Counted from the stretch's first letter, positions 43,256-51,822 are shown. The stretch: 64,000 bases of DNA from Christensenella sp. UBA2853 (GCA_002350845.1 DEFL01000005.1:54002-118001), one strand, 5' to 3'. The notes: generated by a model not told the origin, from the sequence alone. Numbers and translations are program-made.

Positions 43256-43777
43256 TTAGACCAGATTTTCAAGGAACAGGGAGAAGGAACGAAGGAAGTC
43301 CACCGTTCCGCGGGGCAGGTTGACGCCCAGCAGTCCGCTGAATGCAATATGGAGAAGAATGGCCAGCACGACAGCAATGATAGCCAGACGCCACCATTTC
43401 TTTTCACCCAGCAGCATGCCATAGCTGAACATGATCAGCGCAGCGGTCACCACGAATCCCAGGGGTTCCAGGATCAGAGAGGCCACAATAAGGATCACCA
43501 TGCCCAGGAACATCTTGGACTTCAGGAAAGCCAGACTGTTCTTTCCAAAGGCAGCAAACGTGAACTCGGGATTGCCCTTGTTCTTTTTGATGATCTTGTA
43601 GATATTGATGGCAATGCAGACGAGGAGCAGAATGATGATCGCCTTGGGCCACACACTGGGGTGCAGCACGTTGGGGTTCTTCATATAGCTCTTCGGGACC
43701 TTAGCCTCCAGTACGTGCGTGAAGTACGTGAACCCCAGAAACACGAACAGGAGGATGTTGCAGAGCAGTTCAAACAA
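43256..43777 (-). CDS. tctB: Tripartite tricarboxylate transporter, small permease TctB
   Basis: 173 residues with four hydrophobic segments. The order (YPKSY-type N terminus, VLHPSVWPKAIIILLLVCIAI, then FLGMVILIVASLILEPLGFVVTAALIMFSYGMLLGEKKWW) matches TctB. The start is a TTG at 43777, preceded by AAGGAG about 10 bases upstream. It lies between tctC and tctA. Confidence 0.85.
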   Translation of the reverse strand: MFELLCNILLFVFLGFTYFTHVLEAKVPKSYMKNPNVLHPSVWPKAIIILLLVCIAINIYKIIKKNKGNPEFTFAAFGKNSLAFLKSKMFLGMVILIVASLILEPLGFVVTAALIMFSYGMLLGEKKWWRLAIIAVVLAILLHIAFSGLLGVNLPRGTVDFLRSFSLFLENLV

Positions 43778-43823
43778 AGGATGTCAGCTCCTTTTTTCCA
43801 TTTCTTGGGTTTAAATCACCGAA

Positions 43824-43851
43824 GCCGGAGAAGAGGGAACTCTTCCCCGGC
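43824..43851 (-). terminator. Intercistronic hairpin between tctC and tctB
   Basis: CCGG-A-GAAGAG / CTCTTC-C-CCGG stems around a GGAA loop, in the 98-bp gap. It lacks a T-run, so it is probably a processing or partial termination element. It would favour high expression of the binding protein over the permeases, a common arrangement. Confidence 0.5.
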
Positions 43852-43875
43852 CCGGTGAAAGCCTTCTCTGAGAGA

Positions 43876-44871
43876 TTACTTCAGATCGTCGTAATCCTTT
43901 TCAATGGTTTCCTGCTCGAACATATAGTCGCGCAGATCCTTGTATTCGTTCCAGCAGAACTGCTGCAGTTCTTCGCCCACAGCAGGAACGGTGCGCTGGT
44001 CATAAGCGGCGTTCTTCAGGAATTCGGTCCAGGTGGGATCCGTACGGCATTCTTCGATGGCAGCAACGAGCGTGTCGATAGCGCCCTGAGGAGTGCCCTT
44101 CTTGGCAAAGATGCCGCGCCAGGGACCTGCATAGCTGTCAATGCCCAGTTCAGCGGTGCACTCGCAGTCAGGCATAATGTCGATGCGGTGTTCGCAGAAC
44201 AGCAGCAGGGGGATGATGTCGCCGGATTCAATCAGACCGCTCATGTCGTCATAGCCGCCGACGCTCAGGTCAACATGGCCGCCAGCCATATCGCTGTTGG
44301 CAGCAGAACCGGAATCGTAGGTGACAGGGTTCAGAGCGAGACCCTCGGTGGCGATTTCGAAGCACATGCCGTCAACACCGGTAGCGGTGAGCATGGCAAC
44401 GGAGACTTCATAGGGATGAGCAGCGGCATATTCCTTCAGATCGGTGAAGTTCTTGATGCCGTACTTTTCCATCTGAATCTTGGAGCCAGCCAGCATGTTG
44501 ATGGAGTGCACCAGAATGTCTTCGCATTCGAATTCATCCTTGAAGTTGAAGTCCATGTTGTCCAGCATGTCCTGGATGTACAGGGACTGGGTGCCCAGCA
44601 GGAAGGTATAGCCGTCAGCGGGCTCTTTGTAGGCGAAGGTAGCACCGGTCACGCCGCTGCCGCCGGTCTCGTTGCGCACGTCAACGGGCACGCCGAGCTT
44701 GTTCTGAAGCAGGGTCGCCATGGGACGGATGGTGCTGTCAGCGCCGCCGCCAAGACCCCAGGGGCAAACGATGGTGATGCCGCGTTCGAACTTCCACTCT
44801 TCAGCAGAAGCCACTGCGCATACACTCAGGACCATAACCAGGGCAAGAGCCAGTGCAAGGATTTTCTTCAT
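43876..44871 (-). CDS. tctC: Tripartite tricarboxylate transporter binding protein TctC
   Basis: 331 residues from ATG 44871 (GGGGGAATT upstream). A signal peptide ends in AVASA-EE, a signal-peptidase-I site; the single Cys of the leader is not in a lipobox. The mature protein begins with ITIVCPWGLGGGADSTIRPMATLLQNKLG, the TctC/Bug family P-x-x-x-G-G-x-x-D-x-x-x-R motif, and continues with NETGGSGVTGATF. It captures the carboxylate outside the membrane. The gene heads the transporter operon, with a promoter about 240 bp upstream. Confidence 0.93.
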   Translation of the reverse strand: MKKILALALALVMVLSVCAVASAEEWKFERGITIVCPWGLGGGADSTIRPMATLLQNKLGVPVDVRNETGGSGVTGATFAYKEPADGYTFLLGTQSLYIQDMLDNMDFNFKDEFECEDILVHSINMLAGSKIQMEKYGIKNFTDLKEYAAAHPYEVSVAMLTATGVDGMCFEIATEGLALNPVTYDSGSAANSDMAGGHVDLSVGGYDDMSGLIESGDIIPLLLFCEHRIDIMPDCECTAELGIDSYAGPWRGIFAKKGTPQGAIDTLVAAIEECRTDPTWTEFLKNAAYDQRTVPAVGEELQQFCWNEYKDLRDYMFEQETIEKDYDDLK

Positions 44872-45109
44872 AGACAATTCCCCCTGAAATATATTTCTCA
44901 AGCAGCGCCTTCGCATCGACATCAACAGGCTGACTGCTCAAGTTCAAAATAAAAGATAGTCCGTTTTCTCACCTCATCCGGCAAGAGCGATGGGCATTCA
45001 CACAGACCACATAAAGCAATTTGTAAAGCAGCATTTTTTTAGTATTGTCATGCTTTTACAGAATCGTCTTTATTCCGGAAGTCCAACTACATGTATAGCA
45101 CGCAGATCG

Positions 45110-45137
45110 ATTATACACGCTTTTCAGGACATTGCAA
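45110..45137 (-). promoter_or_regulatory. Promoter candidate of tctCBA
   Basis: On the minus strand TTGCAA (45137-45132), a 16-bp spacer and TATAAT (45115-45110). The leader to tctC would be about 230 nt. The 44872-45411 stretch is AT-rich, separates divergent genes, and holds no gene that I can support. Confidence 0.65.
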
Positions 45138-45411
45138 TAGAATTCATGTATTTTTTCGCTCCGTTATACGCCATTTGTACTATCTTTCTCACCTGTATTC
45201 ACTGGAGGCTCTGCATTCCGCGTGCTTTCTGTTTTTTATGTGAAATTGCACATTCGCTCATATTCCTCCCCGGAATCTCTCTTTGCCGAGAGCATTTCTT
45301 TCCTGATTCTTAGCACCCGTCTCTTTAGCCGGAAGGACATGGAGGGCGGAGGGAGAATATGAATACCATCTTTTTGTACATCATGATCAGGAGAGGTGGA
45401 AGCAGCACGTG

Positions 45412-46917
45412 ATGACACGTTGTTTTGATATTGCCGTCATCGGCGGCAGTCTTGGCGGGGTTCAGGCGGCGCGTGCCGCCTGCTCTCACGGACTGAACGT
45501 CTATCTCTGTGAGCAGACCCGCTGGATCGGAGGGCAGCTGACCAGTCAGGCCGTGCCCCCGGACGAGAACCGCTGGATTGAATCCCAGGGTGCCACGCAG
45601 AGTTATCTGACCTACAGAAAAGCGGTGCGCGACGCGTACCGCGCGGATCCGGCGGCCTCCGATCTGCTCAGGTCCAAAGATGTTTTCTGCCCCGGCTGCA
45701 GCTGGGTCAGCCGCGTGGCGCATGCGCCTTCCCTCGCCCACCGTCTTCTCTCCGATTCGCTCGCCCCATATCTTGCATCCGGGCAGCTGGTCCTGGAAAC
45801 GCAGGTGCAGTGCGTCGAAGCTGAAGTCAGAGGCAATCAGGTCATTTCTGTTGTCACGCAGGATACATCCGGCACGCAGACCCGGATTCAGGCGAAGTTT
45901 TTCCTCGATGCCACCGACACCGGTGAGCTCCTGCCCCTGACCGGCACGGAATACCGCATCGGGGCTGAAAGCCGTGAAGAGACCGGTGAACCCCATGCAC
46001 CGGAAACAGCTGACGCACAGGATCAGCAGCCCATCACCTGGGTTGCCGCCTTGGAACTCACGGAAAAGCGCATGCCCATGGAAAAGCCGGCCTGCTACGA
46101 CGATTTCATCCGGCGCACAGTGCGCGGTGAACCGCATCTTTCCTGGAATGCCTGGGGTGCCACCGGACAAAAGCGCTTTTCCTTCTATGACAATGAGCTT
46201 CCGGACTCCCCGCTCGGGCTCTGGAGCTACCGGCGCATCCAGTATCCTCCCTATTTCACAGATCACCGGCCGGAAATCTCGCTGCTCAACTGGCCGCAGA
46301 ACGATTATCTCTTTGGAAATATCATTGATGACCCAAAGAGGGATTTTCACCTCGCCCAGGCCCGGGAACTCACCCTTTCCGTCGTATACTGGCTCTGGGA
46401 GCAGGGCTATCCTGTCCGCCTGAATCCAGAGGCAGTGGGGACAGCGGATGGTCTGGCCATGGCCCCGTATATCCGCGAATCCCGGCGCATCGTGGCCCGC
46501 AGGACAGTTCTTGAGCAGGAAATCACCCGCGAAGGCCATCCCGGGCTTCCGCACTTTGACGATACCATCGGCGTGGGGCACTACGCCATTGATATCCATA
46601 TGACCACCCGCACCCGGACGACAATGTATGCCGAGGGAAATCCCTTTGAAATCCCGCTGCACGCCCTGATTCCTGTCCGAATGGAGAATCTGCTCCCGGC
46701 CGCCAAAAACATCGGCGTGACGCACATCACCGGAGGCTGCTTCCGCCTGCATCCGGTCGAATGGACCATCGGTGAGGCGGCGGGCCATCTCGCTGCATTC
46801 TGCTGTGAGCATCACCTGCTTCCCTCCACTGCTGCAGATCATTACCTCCATGAATTCCAGGACCTTCTCATCGCAAACGGTTTCCAGCTGCACTGGAACC
46901 TCCCCGAAAATCAATAA
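45412..46917 (+). CDS. FAD-dependent oxidoreductase (FAD_oxidored family)
   Basis: 501 residues from ATG 45412 (a GTG at 45409 is an alternative). The N-terminal Rossmann motif DIAVIGGSLGGVQAA and YLCEQTRWIGGQLTSQ bind FAD. FLDATDTGELLPLTGTEYRIGAES is the second conserved block, and NIGVTHITGGCFRLHPVEWTIGEAAGHLAAF closes the FAD site. This family is often found with glycan genes, but its substrates are mostly unknown. It is a single gene, divergent from tctC. Its stop codon lies inside the U-tract region of the convergent tmRNA terminator. Confidence 0.85.
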   Translation: MTRCFDIAVIGGSLGGVQAARAACSHGLNVYLCEQTRWIGGQLTSQAVPPDENRWIESQGATQSYLTYRKAVRDAYRADPAASDLLRSKDVFCPGCSWVSRVAHAPSLAHRLLSDSLAPYLASGQLVLETQVQCVEAEVRGNQVISVVTQDTSGTQTRIQAKFFLDATDTGELLPLTGTEYRIGAESREETGEPHAPETADAQDQQPITWVAALELTEKRMPMEKPACYDDFIRRTVRGEPHLSWNAWGATGQKRFSFYDNELPDSPLGLWSYRRIQYPPYFTDHRPEISLLNWPQNDYLFGNIIDDPKRDFHLAQARELTLSVVYWLWEQGYPVRLNPEAVGTADGLAMAPYIRESRRIVARRTVLEQEITREGHPGLPHFDDTIGVGHYAIDIHMTTRTRTTMYAEGNPFEIPLHALIPVRMENLLPAAKNIGVTHITGGCFRLHPVEWTIGEAAGHLAAFCCEHHLLPSTAADHYLHEFQDLLIANGFQLHWNLPENQ

Positions 46918-46961
46918 AAAAAGGCAAGCAAAAAGCGGGCAGCATCTGTCCGCTTTTTGCC
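46914..46961 (-). terminator. Terminator of tmRNA
   Basis: GCAAAAAGCGG (46928-46938) and CCGCTTTTTGC (46950-46960) form an 11-bp stem. On the minus strand the stem is followed by TTGCC and a T7 run. The run overlaps the stop of the convergent FAD oxidoreductase gene. Confidence 0.88.
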
Positions 46962-46997
46962 TGCCGGTGAGGCATACCTGAATCCGGGATAAGATAA

Positions 46998-47341
46998 TGG
47001 AGATGAGGAGAGTCGAACTCCTGTCCGAAAGCATGCCTGCAGGACCTTCTCCGAGCGCAGTCTGTGTTTTGACATTCCCTCCGCTGTCCGTCCACAGACA
47101 GACTGGCAGCTTCAGTAGCTTCATGTTACGGACATACGGCAAAGCTTAGGTATGCTCGTTCCCCGCTCTCATGACGCCGGTATCCGGGCGAGTGGGCAAC
47201 CCGGGCCGACGCGCCGCCTAATTAGGCAGCGGCCAATTCGTAAGAATTGTCAGTTAATTTTTATTCCAAGTTTTATTGTGGTCCTGGTCCACAGCTCGCT
47301 TATCCTGCCTTCAAAACCCCCGTCGAAACCGTATCATCCCC
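46998..47341 (-). ncRNA. ssrA: tmRNA (transfer-messenger RNA)
   Basis: About 344 nt on the minus strand. The 5' end reads GGGGATGATACGGTTTCGAC, the standard one-piece tmRNA start. The 3' end reads GGAGTTCGACTCTCCTCATC followed by TCCA, with the T-arm and an encoded CCA. Inside, after TTAACT, a frame GAC-AAT-TCT-TAC-GAA-TTG-GCC-GCT-GCC ends in TAA. With the Ala carried by tmRNA the proteolysis tag would be A-DNSYELAAA; the resume codon GAC is inferred from the TAGTC-GCA-like context. It rescues stalled ribosomes with SmpB, whose gene is 13 bp upstream. Confidence 0.95.
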
Positions 47342-47354
47342 ATGTGGGAAAGCA

Positions 47355-47822
47355 CTATTTCTGACGATTTCTCAGTGCCCGCTGAATCTCCCGCTGTGCA
47401 TCCCGTTTGGCCATGCTGTCGCGCTTGTCGTGCTCCTGTTTGCCCTTGCACAGTCCAAGCTGCAGCTTCATCCGGCCATCCTTCAGATACACCTCAAGGG
47501 GAATGAGCGTATATCCCTGGCGTGCGATCAGCCCGTCCAGCTTACGGATTTCTGACTTGTGCATCAGAAGACGCTTGGGGCGGAGCGGATCCCGGTTGAA
47601 CTGATTTCCCTGCTCGTAAGGTGAAATGTGCATGCCTTCAACCCAGATTTCCCCTCTGCGCACAGCCGCCCAGCTCTCTTTCAGGCTGACCCGGCCCTGG
47701 CGCATGGATTTGACCTCGGTGCCAAACAGCTCAATTCCACATTCGTAGCGTTCTTCGACAAAATAGTCATGGAAGGCTTTGCGATTCTGTGCAACGGTTT
47801 TGGTCCCTTTCTGATGCGGCAC
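47355..47822 (-). CDS. smpB: SsrA-binding protein SmpB
   Basis: 155 residues. Family blocks: KAFHDYFVEERYECGIELFGTEVKSMRQGRVSLKESW, MHISPYEQGN and the basic tail KLQLGLCKGKQEHDKRD...REIQRALRNRQK that enters the ribosomal mRNA channel. It starts with GTG at 47822 (GGAAGGTGA upstream) and ends in TAG. It is directly upstream of ssrA on the same strand, so the two can be cotranscribed. Its promoter shares a -35 hexamer with proA. Confidence 0.96.
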   Translation of the reverse strand: MPHQKGTKTVAQNRKAFHDYFVEERYECGIELFGTEVKSMRQGRVSLKESWAAVRRGEIWVEGMHISPYEQGNQFNRDPLRPKRLLMHKSEIRKLDGLIARQGYTLIPLEVYLKDGRMKLQLGLCKGKQEHDKRDSMAKRDAQREIQRALRNRQK

Positions 47823-47855
47823 AAGATCACCTTCCTTTCTCTATTTTGCCGAAGC

Positions 47856-47884
47856 AGTATACCATGTTTTCACTTTCGTTGCAA
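47856..47884 (-). promoter_or_regulatory. smpB promoter
   Basis: Minus strand: TTGCAA (47884-47879), a 17-bp spacer and TATACT (47861-47856). The -35 hexamer is a palindrome and is also the -35 of the divergent proA promoter. Confidence 0.75.
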
Positions 47885-47907
47885 TCCATTTTTTCGTCTG
47901 CTATAAT
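47879..47907 (+). promoter_or_regulatory. proA promoter
   Basis: Plus strand: TTGCAA (47879-47884), a 17-bp spacer and TATAAT (47902-47907), 32 bp before the proA start. It shares its -35 hexamer with the smpB promoter. Confidence 0.8.
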
Positions 47908-47939
47908 GCTTTCATCCTTTCATACCGGAGGATCTGTCT

Positions 47940-49238
47940 ATGCATGATCTGCATGAAATGGCAGCCGCCGCAAGGGCTGCCTACCTGACCCTGGCTTCCG
48001 CCGATGCATCTGCCAGAAACCGTGCACTTCTGGCCATGGCCGATGCACTTTTGTCGGAAAAGGACATGATTTTTGCTGAAAACGCAGTGGATGTGCGGCT
48101 TGCGCAGGAAGGGCGTCTCGCTGCCCCTCTGCTTAAGCGGCTCGCCTTCGGCGAAGAAAAACTGAACAGTGTGGTTCAGGGTCTTCGGGATCTCGCCGCT
48201 CTCCCCGACCCGCTCGGGCATACCACGCTCGCCCGTGAACTCACGGAAGGTCTCAATCTCTACCGCGTCACCTGCCCGATCGGCGTCATCGGCGTGATTT
48301 TTGAAAGCCGTCCGGATGCGCTGGTTCAGATTGCCTCCCTTGCGCTCAAGTCCGGGAATGCCGTGCTGCTCAAAGGCGGGAGCGAAGCCGCCAGAACAAA
48401 CCTCGCCCTGTGCAATGTGCTTCGCGCGGCAGCCGAAGCTTCCGGTCTGCCCGCCGACTTTGCCCAGCTTCTCACAAGCCGCGAGGAGGTCTCGGAAATG
48501 CTTCGGGAAGATGACCTCATCGACCTCATCATTCCCCGTGGCTCCAAGGCTTTTGTCCGGTATATCATGGACAACAGCCGCATCCCGGTGCTCGGCCATG
48601 CTGACGGCATCTGCCATGTCTATATTGATGCGTCCGCAGACCCGGAAATGGCGCTGCGTGTGGCCGTCGACAGCAAAGTGCAGAATGTGTCCGTGTGCAA
48701 TGCCATGGAAACCCTGCTGATTCACCGTGCGATTGCCCCCACTGTGCTGCCCGCTCTGAATGAGGCGTTCGCCGCTGCGCATGTCTCCCTGGTCGGCGAC
48801 AGCGAAACGGTCCGGATCATTCACTGTGCGCCTGCTTCAGAGGAAGACTGGCGCACCGAGTACCTTGATTACCGGCTGTCGATCCGCATTGTGGATTCCC
48901 TGGACGCTGCCATTGACCATATCAATACCTACGGGAGCCATCACACGGACTGCATTGTCACCCGTGATGATGCTGCAGCCTCCGAGTTCCTGCGCCGTGT
49001 AGACTCTGCAGGCGTTTATCGAAATGTCTCCACACGGTTTGCCGACGGGTTTGTATACGGCTTCGGTGCTGAGGTCGGGATTGCCACAGGCAAGATTCAT
49101 GCCCGCGGCCCCATGGGCGTGGAAGGCCTGACCACCTATAAATACAAGCTGCTGGGAAGCGGTCAGACCATGGGCGATGTCAAAGCCGGCCGCATCTCCT
49201 ATACGCACCGGGATCTGGAGGGCACATGTCCGATCTGA
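47940..49238 (+). CDS. proA: Gamma-glutamyl phosphate reductase
   Basis: 432 residues. It reduces gamma-glutamyl phosphate to glutamate semialdehyde with NADPH in proline synthesis. PIGVIGVIFESRPDALVQIASLALKSGNAVLLKGGSEA is the diagnostic block, and KVQNVSVCNAMETLLIH holds the catalytic Cys. HARGPMGVEGLTTYKY is the C-terminal signature. RBS CGGAGGA upstream. proB is not adjacent, which is less usual. The end overlaps the next gene by 13 bp. Confidence 0.97.
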   Translation: MHDLHEMAAAARAAYLTLASADASARNRALLAMADALLSEKDMIFAENAVDVRLAQEGRLAAPLLKRLAFGEEKLNSVVQGLRDLAALPDPLGHTTLARELTEGLNLYRVTCPIGVIGVIFESRPDALVQIASLALKSGNAVLLKGGSEAARTNLALCNVLRAAAEASGLPADFAQLLTSREEVSEMLREDDLIDLIIPRGSKAFVRYIMDNSRIPVLGHADGICHVYIDASADPEMALRVAVDSKVQNVSVCNAMETLLIHRAIAPTVLPALNEAFAAAHVSLVGDSETVRIIHCAPASEEDWRTEYLDYRLSIRIVDSLDAAIDHINTYGSHHTDCIVTRDDAAASEFLRRVDSAGVYRNVSTRFADGFVYGFGAEVGIATGKIHARGPMGVEGLTTYKYKLLGSGQTMGDVKAGRISYTHRDLEGTCPI

Positions 49239-49888
49239 TTCCGGTTGCCGCCTTTGATTTTGACGGCACACTCTGTCCCGGGGACTCCATTGTCCCCTTT
49301 CTCGGATTCTGCATTCAGGAGGGGCTGGCCGGAAAGGCACAGTTTTTCCGAGCAGCGAAAGGTTTTCTTCTGCAGAAAGCAGGAAAGATTTCGCCTTCGG
49401 ATGCCAAGTCCCTGACCCTCTCCTTTCTCTCCGGACGTCCGGTTGCCCAGATCGCACCGTATGCCAGACGGTTTGTCCGCGACCATCTTGTGCCGCGCAT
49501 CTATCCTGAAGCACAAAAACGGCTGGACAAGCTGCATGCGGAAGGCTATCATATTATGGTTGTTTCTGCCTCCACGGATGTCTACATGCGCTTTCTGCCG
49601 GAATTCCTTCCGGTAGACACCGTCCTGAGCACCGTGTGCGAAACGCAGGAAGGACAGCTGTACACCGGCCGCATTCTCTCCAACTGCCGCGACAGTGAAA
49701 AAGTCCGGCGCGTGGAATCCTGGTATGCCCTCCATCCGCAGTTTGCCTGGCCGCCCGCTTTCGCCTTCGGTGACAGCCGGCATGATATTGACCTGCTGCG
49801 TCTCTCGCCGCATCCGGTGCTGATCCATCCGGACAAGGCGCTTCGCGCTGCTTTTCCGGACGCAGAATGTCAGGCCTGGGCAAAATAA
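49226..49888 (+). CDS. HAD-IB family phosphatase (SerB-like)
   Basis: 220 residues. HAD motif I is FDFDGTLCPGD, motif II VVSAST, and the late motif FGDSRHDIDLL. The YH-x-MVVSAS...RFLPEFLPVD layout fits the IB subclass (phosphoserine-phosphatase-like and related enzymes). The substrate is not determinable. The start codon lies inside proA, so the two are translationally coupled, though a functional link is not required. Confidence 0.85.
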   Translation: MSDLIPVAAFDFDGTLCPGDSIVPFLGFCIQEGLAGKAQFFRAAKGFLLQKAGKISPSDAKSLTLSFLSGRPVAQIAPYARRFVRDHLVPRIYPEAQKRLDKLHAEGYHIMVVSASTDVYMRFLPEFLPVDTVLSTVCETQEGQLYTGRILSNCRDSEKVRRVESWYALHPQFAWPPAFAFGDSRHDIDLLRLSPHPVLIHPDKALRAAFPDAECQAWAK

Positions 49889-49927
49889 GGTCTCCCTCCA
49901 TGAACCATGTGAAACGGGGCGATTCCT

Positions 49928-50482
49928 ATGCTTTATGTCAAAAAACTCGAGAATGGTGCCGCCGCGGCGAATCTGAATGCCGATAAGGCCCTTGTCGGGG
50001 AAGATGTCCTTGTGCGCATCAGCAGACTCGGGTTTTCTCTCACCTATCTCCCTGCTTCCAGCGCAAATTGGCGCAGTTTTCCGCCCTCTCCCCGCGCTTC
50101 CGAACTGATCCAGGCCCCCGGCACAGTCTGTTTCGGCGCGTTTCTGGATGACCGGCTCATCGGCGTGGCTGCCATCCGCGTCATTCCGGGCGGATGGTCC
50201 GAGATCCTGGACATGCGCGTGGACGCCGCCTCCCGAAGGATCGGTGCAGGCAAAGCAATGCTTGGCGCCTGCCAGGCATGGGCAGAGAGTCATCACACCC
50301 AGGGCCTCAAACTGATCACGACCGACCAGAATCCCGGCATGTGCCAGTTCTGTGAACATGAAGGGTTCAGCCTGCAGGGCATGGACCGCATGGCACTGGC
50401 CCTGACCGAACCGGAACGCACAAAGCCCCTCGCCCAGCGTTCCTGCGAACTGATCTTCTACAAGCAATCCAAGAAAGGCTGA
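49928..50482 (+). CDS. GNAT-family N-acetyltransferase
   Basis: 184 residues. The acetyl-CoA-binding segment is visible as RRIGAGKAMLGACQAWA (Q/R-x-x-G-x-A variant) after DMRVDAASR, followed by LKLITTDQNPGMCQFCEHEGFSLQGMD. The spacing resembles streptothricin-acetyltransferase-like GNATs, but resistance should not be inferred. It sits in a plus-strand run with proA, the HAD phosphatase and rluB. Confidence 0.8.
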   Translation: MLYVKKLENGAAAANLNADKALVGEDVLVRISRLGFSLTYLPASSANWRSFPPSPRASELIQAPGTVCFGAFLDDRLIGVAAIRVIPGGWSEILDMRVDAASRRIGAGKAMLGACQAWAESHHTQGLKLITTDQNPGMCQFCEHEGFSLQGMDRMALALTEPERTKPLAQRSCELIFYKQSKKG

Positions 50483-50491
50483 AAAAAACAC

Positions 50492-51202
50492 ATGATGCGT
50501 CTCCAAAAGTACCTTGCTCTGAGCGGTGTCGCCTCCAGAAGAACCTCCGAAAAACTGATCGCCGAAGGCCATGTCATGGTCAACGACCGCAAGATCACGG
50601 AAATGGGTGTGCAGATCGACGAAAACCATGACCGCGTGTTCGTCGACGGCAAACCGGTGCACATTGAAACTGAAAAGCACTACCTCGCCTACAACAAGCC
50701 CATCGGCGAAGTCACAACCTCATCCGACCCGGAAGGCCGTGACACCGTGATGGACAAGTTCCGCGACTACCCGGTCCGGCTTTTCCCTGTCGGGCGTCTG
50801 GACTATGACAGCGAGGGCCTGATCCTGCTGACCAATGACGGTGAAATGATGCAGCATCTGCTCCATCCCAGCCATGAGGTCCCGAAGAAATATCTGTGCA
50901 AGGTTTCCAATAAAGTCACGGAAGAAGAGCTCCGTCGTCTGCGCCAGGGCGTCGATCTCGAAGGCCGCCTGACCAGCCCGGCTGAAGTCCGTCTGGTCCG
51001 CTATGAGGCATTCGACTCGGTGGTGCTCGTGACCATCCATGAAGGCCGCAACCGTCAGGTCCGCAGAATGTTTGAAGCGGTCGGCCATCAGGTCGTGCAG
51101 CTCAAGCGCATCGGCTTCGGCCCGATTCTGCTCGAAGATCTCCCCCGCGGATCCTGGCGTCGTCTGACGCCATCTGAAATCCGTGCCCTGAAGGAGCTGT
51201 AA
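50492..51202 (+). CDS. rluB: rRNA pseudouridine synthase (RsuA/RluB family)
   Basis: 236 residues. An N-terminal S4 domain (RLQKYLALSGVASRRTSEKLIAEGHVMVNDR) is followed by the pseudouridine synthase domain with VGRLDYDSEGLILLTNDG (catalytic Asp) and EGRNRQVRRMFEAVGH. It modifies a uridine of 23S rRNA (RluB type); the RluF and RsuA roles are less likely but not excluded by motif alone. It ends 2 bp before mnmM. Confidence 0.92.
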   Translation: MMRLQKYLALSGVASRRTSEKLIAEGHVMVNDRKITEMGVQIDENHDRVFVDGKPVHIETEKHYLAYNKPIGEVTTSSDPEGRDTVMDKFRDYPVRLFPVGRLDYDSEGLILLTNDGEMMQHLLHPSHEVPKKYLCKVSNKVTEEELRRLRQGVDLEGRLTSPAEVRLVRYEAFDSVVLVTIHEGRNRQVRRMFEAVGHQVVQLKRIGFGPILLEDLPRGSWRRLTPSEIRALKEL

Positions 51203-51204
51203 GC

Positions 51205-51822
51205 ATGGAAAACACGCCTGCCTATGAACTCCGCTCGGCCCGTTTTCTCGCTTCCGATGTGCGCAGACTCGTCGTCAAAGAGGGCGACGTGGTCATTGAT
51301 GCCACGCTGGGCAATGGACATGACACCCTCGAGCTTGCGCAGCTGGTCGGGGAAACCGGGCATGTGTATGGCTTTGATATTCAGAAGGATGCGGTGGAGC
51401 ACACCCGCGCAAGGCTGGAAAATGAAGGGCTCGCCGCGCGCTGCTCTCTCTATCAGCTCGGGCATGAACAGATGCTGACCAAAGTCAGTGTGCCCGTCCG
51501 CTATGTCTCCTTCAATCTCGGCTGGCTGCCGGGCGGTGACAAAACCATCACCACACTCTGGCCCACCACAAAAAAAGCCCTCGAGAGCGCGCTTTCCCTG
51601 CTCCTGCCTCTCGGTGTGTGCACGGTTTGCGCCTATCCCGGGCATCTCGAAGGTGACCATGAGCGCTCCGAGCTCATGCAGTTCCTGTCCCGCCTCAGGC
51701 CCCAGGACTTCAATGTCCTTCACCAGCATTTCCTCAATGCAGGAGAAGGCGCACCGGAGTGCTTTGTGATTCAGAAACAGACCTGCTGTACCTATACCAT
51801 CGAATCAGATATTGAAGAATAA
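51205..51822 (+). CDS. mnmM: YtqB/MnmM-family RNA methyltransferase
   Basis: 205 residues. SAM-binding motif I is VVIDATLGNGHDTLELAQLVG, followed by GFDIQKDAV. RYVSFNLGWLPGGDKTITTLWPTT and CAYPGHLEGDHE are the diagnostic blocks of the YtqB family. That family is now known as MnmM, which methylates 5-aminomethyl-2-thiouridine at the tRNA wobble position. It is directly downstream of rluB and ends in a bidirectional terminator. Confidence 0.88.
   Translation: MENTPAYELRSARFLASDVRRLVVKEGDVVIDATLGNGHDTLELAQLVGETGHVYGFDIQKDAVEHTRARLENEGLAARCSLYQLGHEQMLTKVSVPVRYVSFNLGWLPGGDKTITTLWPTTKKALESALSLLLPLGVCTVCAYPGHLEGDHERSELMQFLSRLRPQDFNVLHQHFLNAGEGAPECFVIQKQTCCTYTIESDIEE

Noticed and set aside
44990..45313. 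107-codon plus-strand frame in the tctC upstream region
   Set aside because: AT-rich sequence, no ribosome-binding site, and it overlaps the probable tctC promoter and leader.
45325..47142. 605-codon minus-strand frame across the FAD oxidoreductase and tmRNA
   Set aside because: It is antisense to a gene with an intact Rossmann motif and runs through the tmRNA gene.
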